Assembly: GCA_963790585.1 (NCBI GenBank)
Contig: CAWBOY010000002.1
Span: 1,054,001-1,118,000, forward strand
Source of the DNA: CAWBOY01 sp963790585
GTDB lineage: Bacteria > Planctomycetota > Planctomycetia > Gemmatales > Gemmataceae
DNA length: 64,000 nt
Reading direction: 5' to 3'
Under the pieces are notes generated by a model. It saw nothing but the letters and a program-made list of their open reading frames with translations, searched no databases and was not told where the DNA came from. The position numbers and the translations under genes were made by a program. Below, one piece after another: positions 8,778 through 17,833 of this stretch (position 1 is its first letter; each line of letters begins with the position of its first letter).

Positions 8778-10421
8778 TTAACGTACCTTAGCCTTGAAGC
8801 GGACGATGCCGCTTGCGCCGGGTTGGAGAGTTCCGGTGATCTCCCAACGCAGGATGGATGAGCCGGCTTTGTTGTCTTGGAGGGTGAAGACGGAATTGCG
8901 ATCGGACTGGGATGAGCCGGGCACGAATTCGAGGCGTGTGGTCAGGCTGTCGGAGACGGCGATGTCGGTCATTGGGCGGCCGCCTTGGTTGGTGTAGCGC
9001 AGGGTAAATGTCACGATGTCGCCGGGCTGGGCGGATTGGCGGTCAGCCCATTTGCAGAGGGTCAGCGGTTTGTCGGGTAGGCGGGCTTCCTCGTTGCAGA
9101 TGCAGGTGTAGTCGCGGATTTCGGCGATGGCTTTGATGACGATCGGGCCACCCTCGACGCGGCCGACGACGGCGGGACCGGCGACTTGCTCGACGCCGCT
9201 CGGTCGCTTTTGGCTGATTACGTCCAGTGCGAACTCCATTTGCTTGGCGAGACGGATTCGTTCGAGTTCCGATAGAGTTCGCGGGCCTTTGCCGCCGATG
9301 GCGGCGGCGAGGCCAAGGTCAATTTGCTCGGCGTTGAGGATGTCGAGGTGTTTCAAAATGCCGGGGCCGGTCGTCAATTGCGTGCCGCTCGGTTTCTTGC
9401 GGCCGACGAATGAATTCATTTGGTCGAACTGCTCGGTCACCAAACTCGGCTGACGGGCGCGAACGAGTTGTTGAGCAGCCACATCGCGCAAACCGCCGGG
9501 GCTTAGGACGGTATCGAAACGACCGAGCGGAAGGACGCAGCGGAGGACGGCGTAGCGCGGCGTACAGAGGCAGACGCGATTCGAGATGGAGACATGCTTG
9601 CGGCCTTGAGCGTCGGTGTATTCCGCAACCGTGTCTTCGGCGTCGAGACCGACGAGCTTGCCGTTGGGATCTAGGCCGACGCGCACGCCGCGGTCGCCGC
9701 CGTCGCGGACGCATTCTTCTTCGGCGGCACGCGGCCCCGAGTGTGGGTCGACGAATTGCCAACCGCTATAGGGCAAAAAAGGCTTCATTCGTGCTGGTGC
9801 GAGGTATTTTTCGCCGGGTGGCATCAGCGTGCCGAGGATGGCGCTGCGTAACATCTCTTCTTCGTTGATCGCTCTTTCGCCGATACGCACAATCAGCACG
9901 GGTCTGCCGAGATCGAACGACTGTTGCAAAGCGTCGCATTCAGCGCCGACATCCGTTTCGATTGGCTCGGCCGGCGTCGTCGCCGTCGGGGCGGCGCGAT
10001 CGGGATGCTCGAGGTAGATCACCTTGGTAATCATTGAGCCGGCGGCGGCTTGTTCGAGATCGCTCGGGGTGAAGATTACAGGTGCCGGAAAATCCTGGGG
10101 ATGGAGCGAAGGCAAGAGGCGTAGGCTGCCGCGGACTTCCAGTGTGGGATAGAGATTGAGATTCGGCCTGCCGGGCAAGTTGCTCAATTTGATTCGATAG
10201 ATATAACCAGGACGCACGCCGATGACGGCGGGCGCCGCGGCTTGACGCGATGTTGGTTCGCCAGTGTAAAAATTCGCCTTCATCCCTTCCGGCCCGCTCA
10301 CACGGACGAAGAGCAACGGTGCCGGACCTTGTGTCGGCAACGGCGCGAGAACCTGGGCAATGGTCGGGCCGGCGAAGAGAGCCAAGAGAGGCATAGCGGC
10401 CATAAAAGTGCGAATGTTCAT
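8778..10421 (-). CDS. Secreted DUF11-domain envelope protein
   Basis: 547 residues with a signal peptide (MNIRTFMAAMPLLALFAG). The N-terminal region (residues 35-135) is homologous to the central part of the next gene: VSGPEGMK, YRIKLSNLPGR, LYPTLEVRG, PSDLEQAAAGSMITKVIYL. The last 90 residues form a DUF11 repeat (WADRQSAQPGDIVTFTLRYTN, then DIAVSDSLTTRLEFVPGS and GIVRFKAKV), a beta-sandwich common in surface proteins. A structural or adhesive role at the cell envelope is inferred. Transcribed in the same direction as its paralogue, 140 bases downstream of it. Confidence 0.85.
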   Translation of the reverse strand: MNIRTFMAAMPLLALFAGPTIAQVLAPLPTQGPAPLLFVRVSGPEGMKANFYTGEPTSRQAAAPAVIGVRPGYIYRIKLSNLPGRPNLNLYPTLEVRGSLRLLPSLHPQDFPAPVIFTPSDLEQAAAGSMITKVIYLEHPDRAAPTATTPAEPIETDVGAECDALQQSFDLGRPVLIVRIGERAINEEEMLRSAILGTLMPPGEKYLAPARMKPFLPYSGWQFVDPHSGPRAAEEECVRDGGDRGVRVGLDPNGKLVGLDAEDTVAEYTDAQGRKHVSISNRVCLCTPRYAVLRCVLPLGRFDTVLSPGGLRDVAAQQLVRARQPSLVTEQFDQMNSFVGRKKPSGTQLTTGPGILKHLDILNAEQIDLGLAAAIGGKGPRTLSELERIRLAKQMEFALDVISQKRPSGVEQVAGPAVVGRVEGGPIVIKAIAEIRDYTCICNEEARLPDKPLTLCKWADRQSAQPGDIVTFTLRYTNQGGRPMTDIAVSDSLTTRLEFVPGSSQSDRNSVFTLQDNKAGSSILRWEITGTLQPGASGIVRFKAKVR

Positions 10422-10561
10422 GGGTCCGCCGGGATGAAAGAAAAAGAGGTAATGCCTGGCTGAGTGTCAAAGCGACGAGCGCGGGCCGGGCAGGTCCCGC
10501 GCCGGTGCTTTGGGGATCGCGGAGGCAAACCCTCTCCCCCTTTCGGGGGAGAGGGAAGATA

Positions 10562-11875
10562 TTACTTCGACGAGCCGTTGTTGAACGTCGGAGCGGGCAG
10601 ATATTGGACCGAAGACAAGCCCGTGCTCTTGGCCGGTGCTTTGCCCATCGGCCCGGTCGAGTTCATCGGCGGCAGCGTGTCCGGCATCAAGCCGGGCGCG
10701 GCGTTGACCGGGAAGGCCGGCCCTGCGCCAGGAGCTTGGGCTCCGGGCATACCGGTCATCGGGATGCCTGGCATTGCCGGCAGATTGTTCATGCCGACTG
10801 GCATCTGCTGGATTTGCTGAGGAGGACGAACGGCGTACGGCGGAGGAGCATCCACGGGCGGTGAGTGCTGAAGCTCCAGATTGATATTACCCAGACGGAC
10901 GACAAGCAGAATGCTACCGCGACGGCAAGCTTCCGCGATCGGATCGACGCCGGCCTCGAGACGCGAGGAGACCACTTCCTCAGCCCCGGTGGCCGCGATA
11001 TCCTGATACTGCGGATCGGGCAAGTAGATGACCTTGACGACGTAGTTGCCGGCGGCCACCTGCTCGAGGTCCTCTTCGGTGATATTGACCGGCACGGTGC
11101 TGTGCGCGAGGAAGGTCGAGGTCTTGGCATTGGCCGGAACAACTTCGAGGGTCGGATACAATTCGACGGCTTTACGCAGCGGAATCTCGCTCAGCTTGAG
11201 GCGATAAATCGCGGCCTGGCCGAAGTTGTAGCTTCCCGGAGCGGTCAAACCTTCCGGGCTAAATGCAGGCCGACCGTCAGGCGAAGGAGCGTACCAAGCA
11301 ATCTTCATGCCCGATGGTCCGATGAAGCGGACCGAGGTGCGCTGGACTGGGAACGGATTGCCCATCGCGCCGGTCAGAGCGCCGACAGCGGCAACCGCTC
11401 CAGGCGGACTCATACCCGGGCCTGACATCATGCCAGGTGAGCCGGGAATGCCACCCATCGCGGCCATTTGCGGAGGGCAGCCACCTGGAGGGCACGACTG
11501 CCCGCCCATTTGCATCAGGCCGGAGCCCATGCCCACGTTGCGGAAGCCAGTCTGCTGGAGGACATCGGCCGGCATACTCTTGGCCAACTGGGCGCGAGCG
11601 AAGTCGGCACCCGTTAGATTCGGAGTTGTGGCAGGAGCCATTCGGGGCAGCGTCTCGCCGAAGGCACCTTGGTAGCCGGGCGCTGCCAGGGCCATTTGCG
11701 GGCCGTCGCTATGCGGGCCGTCGTTCATCGGCCCCGATTGCCGAGCGCCGCTCATATATGTGCCCGGCCCGCTCGCGGGGGTAGGGCTACTGCCGATTGA
11801 CATGCCGCCGCCATCGGTGGAAACGCATCCACCGATGCCGGCCAGCAGCAGCATTACGCCTGCTGTACGCTTCAT
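10562..11875 (-). CDS. Proline/glycine-rich lipoprotein, paralogous to its neighbour
   Basis: 437 residues from ATG 11875, which gives a lipobox (MKRTAGVMLLLAGIGGC). A long Gly/Pro/Met-rich, probably unstructured stretch covers residues 20-180. Residues about 185-320 share a domain with the adjacent protein: FIGPSGMKIAWY, YRLKLSEIPLRK, VELYPTLEVVP, EEDLEQVAAGNYVVKVIYLP. The last 90 residues are again Pro/Met-rich. It probably sits on a membrane as part of an envelope assembly with the DUF11 protein. No enzymatic motif is seen. Confidence 0.82.
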   Translation of the reverse strand: MKRTAGVMLLLAGIGGCVSTDGGGMSIGSSPTPASGPGTYMSGARQSGPMNDGPHSDGPQMALAAPGYQGAFGETLPRMAPATTPNLTGADFARAQLAKSMPADVLQQTGFRNVGMGSGLMQMGGQSCPPGGCPPQMAAMGGIPGSPGMMSGPGMSPPGAVAAVGALTGAMGNPFPVQRTSVRFIGPSGMKIAWYAPSPDGRPAFSPEGLTAPGSYNFGQAAIYRLKLSEIPLRKAVELYPTLEVVPANAKTSTFLAHSTVPVNITEEDLEQVAAGNYVVKVIYLPDPQYQDIAATGAEEVVSSRLEAGVDPIAEACRRGSILLVVRLGNINLELQHSPPVDAPPPYAVRPPQQIQQMPVGMNNLPAMPGIPMTGMPGAQAPGAGPAFPVNAAPGLMPDTLPPMNSTGPMGKAPAKSTGLSSVQYLPAPTFNNGSSK

Positions 11876-12204
11876 ACCATCCCCCTGCTTTTGCCCAAGG
11901 GCTTGCAGCGCCATGCCGTCAGCCCTCCGTTAATCCCAAAGCCGCCCGCTCTTTACCCAAATTGCCTGAAGACCTTGTTGGTGCTTCCGGCGAGGGCCCG
12001 CGCGAACGGGTTGATCCCTCAAATATCGGAACCCCTAGCTATAGTCGGTCCGTCGAGGGCTGGATCTTTCGTCAAACCCGGAACTATCGGCGCAGCTCTG
12101 AGGATCGTTATCTTCCGTTTCCTTCCCATCCGATGTATCTTGATGACGGGAGAGAATGTTTGAGGAAGCGCGGTGGGCGGGACAGAAGTTAGGAGGGCGG
12201 TGAT
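11876..12204. other. Divergent intergenic region
   Basis: 329 bases between the divergently oriented lipoprotein and MBL-fold genes. It should hold promoters for both, but none stands out. A GGAGGG stretch at about 12191 lies just upstream of the hydrolase start and probably acts as its ribosome-binding site, which supports the TTG start at 12205. Confidence 0.4.
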
Positions 12205-13134
12205 TTGCGTTTCACGGTGCTAGCGAGCGGTAGCGGTGGCAATGCAAGCTTAGTGGAGGTTGATAACTTCGGCGTCTTAATCGATGGCGGCCTCGGGCCG
12301 CGACAGATCGGTGATCGTCTCGGGCGCGTCGGCTTAAGTTGGAGCAATATCCATGCGGCACTTTTGACACATACGCATTCCGATCACTGGAAAGATCGTA
12401 CGTTCGCTCGGCTTCGGAAACATCGAATTCCACTGTACTGCCACGCGGAACATCAGCGCATCCTGCTTTCTTACTCCCAAGCCTTTCCCGATCTCGTCGC
12501 GGATGGTCTGGTGCGCTTCTTCGCGGGAGACAGCGAGTTCGCTCTCGCGCCGGGACTGCACTGTCGGCCGCTGTCGATCCGACATGACGGCGGGCCGACG
12601 TTCGGGTTTCGACTCGATGGAGACGCGTGACCTCTATGGGCGTTCGTTGGCGCTCGGTTATCTGGCCGATCTCGGAACATGGAGTGAGGAGTTGGCGAGT
12701 GCCGTCGCTGACGTCGAATTGCTTGCGCTGGAGTTCAACCACGACGAGGTTCTGGAGCGAACGAGCGGACGCGGGGCGTCGCTGATTGCGCGGGTCCTCG
12801 GCGATGAAGGCCACCTGTCGAACAATCAGGCGACGGAATTCGTGCGAGCCGTCATCGCGCGATCTAGCGAACCACGATTACGTCATCTTGTGCAGTTGCA
12901 TCTCAGTCGCGAATGCAATCGGCCGGAGCTGCGCGCGCCGCGGTGCGTGATCTTTTGAGCCAAGCCGCCACCGGTGCGGAGCTGCACACGGCCCAGCAGG
13001 ACCATCCTAGTCGGACGATTCATTTGGGACAGACTCTTGCAGTGAAGCGACCACGGCGGTCAGTGAGTCGAGCGGTAAGACCGGCAAACAAAATGCAACA
13101 AGCGTGGCTGCCCGGATTTGAACCGGAGGAATAA
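12205..13134 (+). CDS. Metallo-beta-lactamase-fold hydrolase (YycJ-like), two frameshifts
   Basis: An MBL-fold phosphodiesterase/hydrolase of about 310 residues. It opens with RFTVLASGSGGNASLVEV, typical of the YycJ/WalJ branch, and has the metal site LLTHTHSDHWKD. The first segment ends at 12630; a one-base shift near 12612 continues as DLYGRSLALGYLADLGTW and ALEFNHDEVL, which carries the distal metal-binding region. A second shift near 12928, probably a missing G in CTGGCGCGC, extends it to a C-terminus with AWLPGFEPEE. Both shifts look like sequencing errors. The initiation codon appears to be TTG. Confidence 0.82.
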
Positions 13135-13141
13135 TGCAAGG

Positions 13142-13226
13142 CCCGTGGCCGGGGTCGGTATTCCGACCCCGGCGTGGCCCGAAAGCTCCAGAGAACCGGG
13201 GTCGGAGTACCGACCCCGGCCACGGC
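13142..13226. repeat. Double GC-rich hairpin repeat
   Basis: Two near-identical hairpins, GCCGGGGTCGG-TATT-CCGACCCCGGC and CCGGGGTCGG-AGTA-CCGACCCCGG, lie in tandem. The whole block is also an inverted repeat (GGCCGTGGCCGGGG against CCCCGGCCACGG). It begins 8 bases after the MBL-fold gene and lies between convergent genes, where it may work as a two-way terminator. Confidence 0.75.
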
Positions 13227-13262
13227 TCGCAAACCTCACAAACGAACTTCCGATTCAGGACA

Positions 13263-13649
13263 TTAGTTCGTCTTATCCTTGCTGGCTTTATCTTTGTCCT
13301 TCTTATCCTTGCCGTCCTTGTCTTTGTCCAGCTTGAGCGACTCCGTTTTGAGTTCGAGCAGACGGTCCATCTGCGACTTCGTAAGCGTCTTTTCGATCGC
13401 AGCTGCCTCCTCTGCTCTCAGGTCCTTGACCTGTTTCTGCAGCGCGTCGATCTTGGCGTTGTACGACGTCTGCACCTTATAGATGGTCTGTTTTTGGTCA
13501 TCCGTGAGGCCTAATGACTTATAGAACTTCGGCAAAACGCCCTTCGCCTTCGTCTCCGGATCCTTCTTGTCCTGGCCTATCGTGCTCGTCGTCGTGAGCA
13601 GGGCCATGAAAAGAATGATTGCACCCAAATACATTGTTCGCATCGGCAT
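13263..13649 (-). CDS. Small secreted lysine-rich helical protein
   Basis: 128 residues. The start at 13649 places a signal peptide directly at the N-terminus (MRTMYLGAIILFMALL, ending near STIGQ). The mature protein is helical and charged, with KSLGLTDDQKQTIYKVQ and a following amphipathic coiled-coil-like stretch; it ends in a tail of repeated KDKD units. The LTDDQ motif recalls periplasmic CpxP/LTXXQ-type proteins, but the similarity is short. The role is unknown. Confidence 0.7.
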   Translation of the reverse strand: MPMRTMYLGAIILFMALLTTTSTIGQDKKDPETKAKGVLPKFYKSLGLTDDQKQTIYKVQTSYNAKIDALQKQVKDLRAEEAAAIEKTLTKSQMDRLLELKTESLKLDKDKDGKDKKDKDKASKDKTN

Positions 13650-13856
13650 CAGTCTCCAGCGGTAGAGGTTGTTGGCGCATCCCGCAGGCGCCACGATGGC
13701 AATACTTTAACTTGGCTGGCTGACGGAACAAGAAAAAAGCAGAGAAAAACTATCCGGCGCATGCTGACGGGTCTAAACTCTTCTCTTCGTAACGTTCAGG
13801 CAGTATGATCCACCGCAGATCGCCTCCCACCTGAGAATCCGCTCGCGAGTTCCTCC

Positions 13857-15895
13857 ATGACACTTTTCTCCAGGCGTATGCTCGTTGTCGCGTTGTTTTT
13901 GGCCAGCGTTGTGCTTCTTGGCCGATCGGAACGCGGTTTCGCTCAAAAGCAGCCGGCACCCGGCACCCCGAATCCCCAGGCGCCGACGCTAAAGATGTCC
14001 GGGCCCGTCGGAATGCAGCGCGGGACCACGCTCGATTTGACTTTGACGGGCACCAACCTTAATGAGCCGGTATCGCTCTGGACCAGTTTCCCGGCGAAGA
14101 TCACATTTCCCACCGAAGCCAACAATGGCAAGGACCCAGCGAAACTCACCGTCCGGCTCGAGATTCCGAAGGACGCGCCGATCGGCTTTCACGCGATTCG
14201 TTTGGCCACGACGCGCGGCATGTCGAATTTGCGGATCTTTTGTATCGACGATTTGCCGCAGATTTTGGAGAACGGCGCCAACAACACCAAGGAAACCGCT
14301 CAACCGGTCGCCGTTCCCAGCGTCATCGTCGGTAAATGTGACGCCGAAAAAAGCGACTATTACAAGATCCAGGTTACAGCGAAGCAGCGCATCAGTTTTG
14401 AAGTCCTTGGACGACGCCTAGGCAGCGCTTTCGATCCGCAAATTACACTTTTCGACGCGAAAACCGGACGCGAGCTCCCGGCCGGCCATAATAACGACGC
14501 TCCCGGCCTGCAAACGGACTGTCGGCTCACCTACACCTTCAAAGAGGCGGGCGATGTCGTCATTGAAATCAGAGACGTCACCTATCGTGGCGGCGATGAT
14601 TTCATTTACCGCCTTCGTATCGGAGATTTCCCGTGTGCGACGTCGCCGATGCCGATGGCTGCAAAGCGTGGCAGCAAAGTGAGCGTACATTTTGAAGGGC
14701 CGACAGTGGATGGTGTCGTGCCGGTCGAGGTGACGATGCCGACCGATCCGGCCGTGGATTCGGTTTGTGTCACACCTAAGGGCGCCAACGGCCTACTCGG
14801 TTGGCCGGTCGCTTTGCTGGCTTCGGACCATGACGAGATCGTCGAGTCGGAGCCGAACAACGATCCCATGCACGCCAATCGTGTGCCCGTCCCAGGCGGC
14901 GTGAGCGCACGATTTCAAGAAAAGGGCGACATCGATCATTTCGTCTTTACAGCCAAAAAAGGGCAACGCTACATCATTGATGGCCATGCCCAGGAACTCT
15001 ACTCACCAGCAGAGCTTTATCTGGTTTTGCGAAACGCGAAGGGTACGCAATTGCAAGCCAGTAATCCGATGAACGCCCCGCGCATCGACTTCATGGCGAC
15101 CGCGGACGAAGACCTTACCTTGGCGGTAGAGCACCTCCATTACTGGGGTGGGCCGACGGAGTGCTATCGGATTTCGATTGTTCCTTATCAACCCGGCTTC
15201 GACTTGAGCCTTGGCCCTCGACCGTTTCGACGTCAAGCAAGGCGCGACGGTCGCTATCCCGGTTTTGGCAACGCGGCGCGACTACAATGGGCCGATCGAG
15301 CTAAGCGTCGTTGGGCTCGCCGGTCTATCCGGCCAAGGAACGATAGAAGCTGGTGCGCCGAAACAACCCGATCAGCCGGCGACGACGCTGACCGTCAAAG
15401 CGGACGACGCCATCCCAGCAGGCGGTCATGCATTCCAGATTCAGGGCAAGGCGACCATAAACGGCCAAGTCGTCACCCGCTACGCCAGCGTCCGAACCCC
15501 GGTGAGCCTAGGCCTTGCTGCACTGCCGATTCCTCCGCGGACTATGTTCACGCCGATCGGCCTCGCCGTGATTGAACGACCGCCCTTTACGCTCGCCGTC
15601 AAGGCGGACGAACCAAACGCCACGCCTGGGAAGCCGCTCGGGCTAACAATTGCACTGACACGCGCCTCCGAATTTAACGAGCGAAGTAAGCTTTACCGCG
15701 ACCGGACTGCCGGCAGGTATAGCGGCGGACTTCAAACTGATAGCGATCGGACAAAACGAAGTGAAAGTACAGTTGATGATCCCGCCGGACGCGAAGCCAG
15801 GTGCGTTCACCCTCGCCCTGACTGGCAAGACGAAATATAACAATAAGGATTATGCCATCAACGCAGCGCCGATAAATGTGACGATTAAGAAGTAA
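13857..15895 (+). CDS. Large secreted protein with pre-peptidase C-terminal (PPC) domains, two frameshifts
   Basis: About 679 residues after correction. A signal peptide (RRMLVVALFLASVVLLG) is followed by Ig-like segments and two PPC-type beta-sandwich domains: ENGANNTKETAQPVAVPSV leading to KSDYYKIQVTAKQRISFEV, and ESEPNNDPMHANRVPVPG leading to DIDHFVFTAKKGQRYIIDG. Such proteins are abundant in planctomycetes and probably act outside the cytoplasm. One extra base near 15215 shifts into the frame ALDRFDVKQGATVAIPV, and another near 15665 shifts into NLTSEVSFTATGLPAGIAAD, ending at TAA 15893-15895. No peptidase domain is present. Confidence 0.8.
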
Positions 15896-15900
15896 CTAAC

Positions 15901-16007
15901 CGAGCCTGAAGCGTAAGCGAAGAGCATTTTGTATTTGAAAATACCAATACAAAATCTCTTCGCTTAGGCTTCAGGCTCGATCTCTTCGCTTACGCTTCAG
16001 GCTCGGT
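15901..16007. repeat. GAGCCTGAAGCG hairpin repeat, copy 1
   Basis: A long hairpin (CGAGCCTGAAGCGTAAGCG against CGCTTAGGCTTCAGGCTCG, with an A/T-rich centre TTTTGTATT...AATACAAAA), plus an extra half copy at 15981-16007. It starts 5 bases after a stop codon and sits between convergent genes. Related copies lie at 30321-30400 and 55826-55971, each just after a gene, which suggests a terminator or transcript-stabilising role. Confidence 0.85.
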
Positions 16008-16024
16008 AATACGATTCATGTGCG

Positions 16025-17770
16025 TTACTCTTTGGGCGTGTGATGCTCGATCCCGGGCCATTTCCGCTCGAAGCCCAAGTCGGTCCAATGGACGTCGTTT
16101 TCCATGTCGTGGCAGCCCTGGCACATCCGATCCATTCGTATCACGCGGTCGGCCTTTTGTTTGGCGGTCTCCTTTTCGGGAGCCTTCCACGGATTCATCA
16201 GCGGGTACCATTTTTTGTTTGACTGTCGTTGGCATCGGCGCCGCCGGGGCCATGGCAGCTTTCGCAGCCTACATTTTTAAGTTTCGCGTCGGCCGACGCA
16301 TCCTTGAAACCAGACTTGTAGCCGAACCCCACGGTGTGGCAGACGATGCATTCGGGGTCATATTGCCGGAGGGCAGGCCGCTTAGCGTCTTCGAGCGTTT
16401 TGTAGGCATGGGCGTGGGCGCTCTTCTCCCAAATTTTGAACGCATGCTCATGACAATCGGCGCAGCGTTTATTGCCGACGTATTTCGGCTCCTTGCCGCC
16501 TGGCGGCGCGGCCTGAAACTCGTGCGTCCGCTGAGGATATACTGCGAGATAATTGCCTGCTTTTCAGTTCCGCGGTATATTTCTCCATCCTCTTTGTGAT
16601 CGGATTGTCCCTCTCTTTACCGGCCGGAGTGAGAAACTCTTCGGTGAGTTCCACGAGCTGATAGCGAAAGTCAAACGGCTTGGCGGCGTTGCCCGTCTTC
16701 CAAACACCCACGACGCCGACAAACTTGCCTTTGTGACCAAGACCGATGAGCATCGACTCGGCTTTGGTCTTGGGATTTTTGATGATAACCGCGTTTGACG
16801 ACGGCTCGTCTTCTTGACTTAGGCAGAGCATGAGCGGGAACTGCGGATACTTCTCCGCCAAAAGGACGGCCTCGGCCTTTCCAAGCCCAGTGGGACGCGC
16901 GTACCCATGATAGAGCAAGACATTTAGATCCAGCTTCTCTTTGCCCATCTCTTTGAGGACGCCGTCGAGGGCGACATTTTCGTCTGTAAACTTCGGCCGG
17001 TTGACTGGATCGCGCTTGAACTGATCAGCAATCACTTTCTGTTGACTGTTACCAACAACTGACGTGACGCCGAGCCTCAATGCCGACCCCTTGGTCATCA
17101 CTTGCTTCCAGGGCAGGATGATCGGCGGGTCATAAACCAGATTCGCGCACAATACCTGTGGCCCTCGCTTGCCAGCATCATTCTCGTTGAGCGCCCATTC
17201 TCCGATCGCGGCTTCGAGCGGAAGAGAGGCTTCGAACTCCCCGATGCCGGCGACTTCGTAGCCGATCTCCCGTAAGCCTTCCATCGAGTAGCGGTACTTG
17301 ATCTTCCCCTGCTCGTTCGGCAAATGCGATGGGCCCTGACGTTGGGCGATGTCGCCAAGGTCGAGAGAGGCGAGCGCTCCGAAACGTTCGCGCAACAATT
17401 CTGCTAGGTTGTAACGCCGTTCCAAGCCGCCTTTCTGTGGCCGAGAGCAGCCACAAGGCAAAAGATAACCGTGCTGTTGAGCCGAGAGGAGAATGACAAG
17501 ATCAGGTTTCGTTGCTTTGTCCCAGTCGCGAAACAGGTGATCGGGGAGCTTTAGCGGGGCGGCAGATTCGGGATCAGTCCCGCCAATGCTCAAGGCTTCA
17601 GAGGCTGCGGAAGTCGGAAAGAACCGCGGTAGCGCGGCCACCGCCAAGGCGGCAATGGCCAAGAATCCGATGGTCACGGCGCGAGGGAGCCACTTCGGGC
17701 CGGGCTCGTGCCGTGGCCCGGTAGAGTTCGGGGTCATACCTGCATTCCTGTTGTCCATCGGCCTCATCAT
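16025..17770 (-). CDS. Membrane-anchored four-haem cytochrome with metallophosphatase-like domain, two frameshifts
   Basis: One membrane helix near the N-terminus (AVTIGFLAIAALAVAAL) anchors the protein facing outward. Next comes a domain with PDLVILLSAQQHGYLLPCGC, KGGLERRYNLAELLRE and SLDLGD, resembling the 5'-nucleotidase/SoxB-like domain often joined to multihaem cytochromes. The C-terminal part has four CXXCH haem sites: CADCH, CIVCH, CESCH and CQGCH, of the cytochrome c554 type. The frame shifts near 16562 (one extra base) and near 16213 in an A-run; correction restores all four haem motifs and ends at 16025. ATG 17770 follows an AAAGAGG. It probably forms an operon with the upstream DUF1573-like gene and may move electrons at the cell envelope. 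Confidence 0.8.
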
Positions 17771-17833
17771 GAGCCTCTTTATCGGAACAGGCAATTGATC
17801 GCCACACATGAGCAGGCAAGGATGGAGGGACGC

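Noticed and set aside
8517..8861. Plus-strand open frame of 114 codons in the repeat region
   Set aside because: It begins inside a palindrome, overlaps the DUF11 gene on the other strand and consists of repeat fragments.
13085..13135. Possible tRNA because of GGATTTGAACC, which resembles a T-arm on the minus strand
   Set aside because: No acceptor, D-arm or anticodon stem can be formed around it, and the bases are explained as the C-terminus (AWLPGFEPEE) of the MBL-fold hydrolase.
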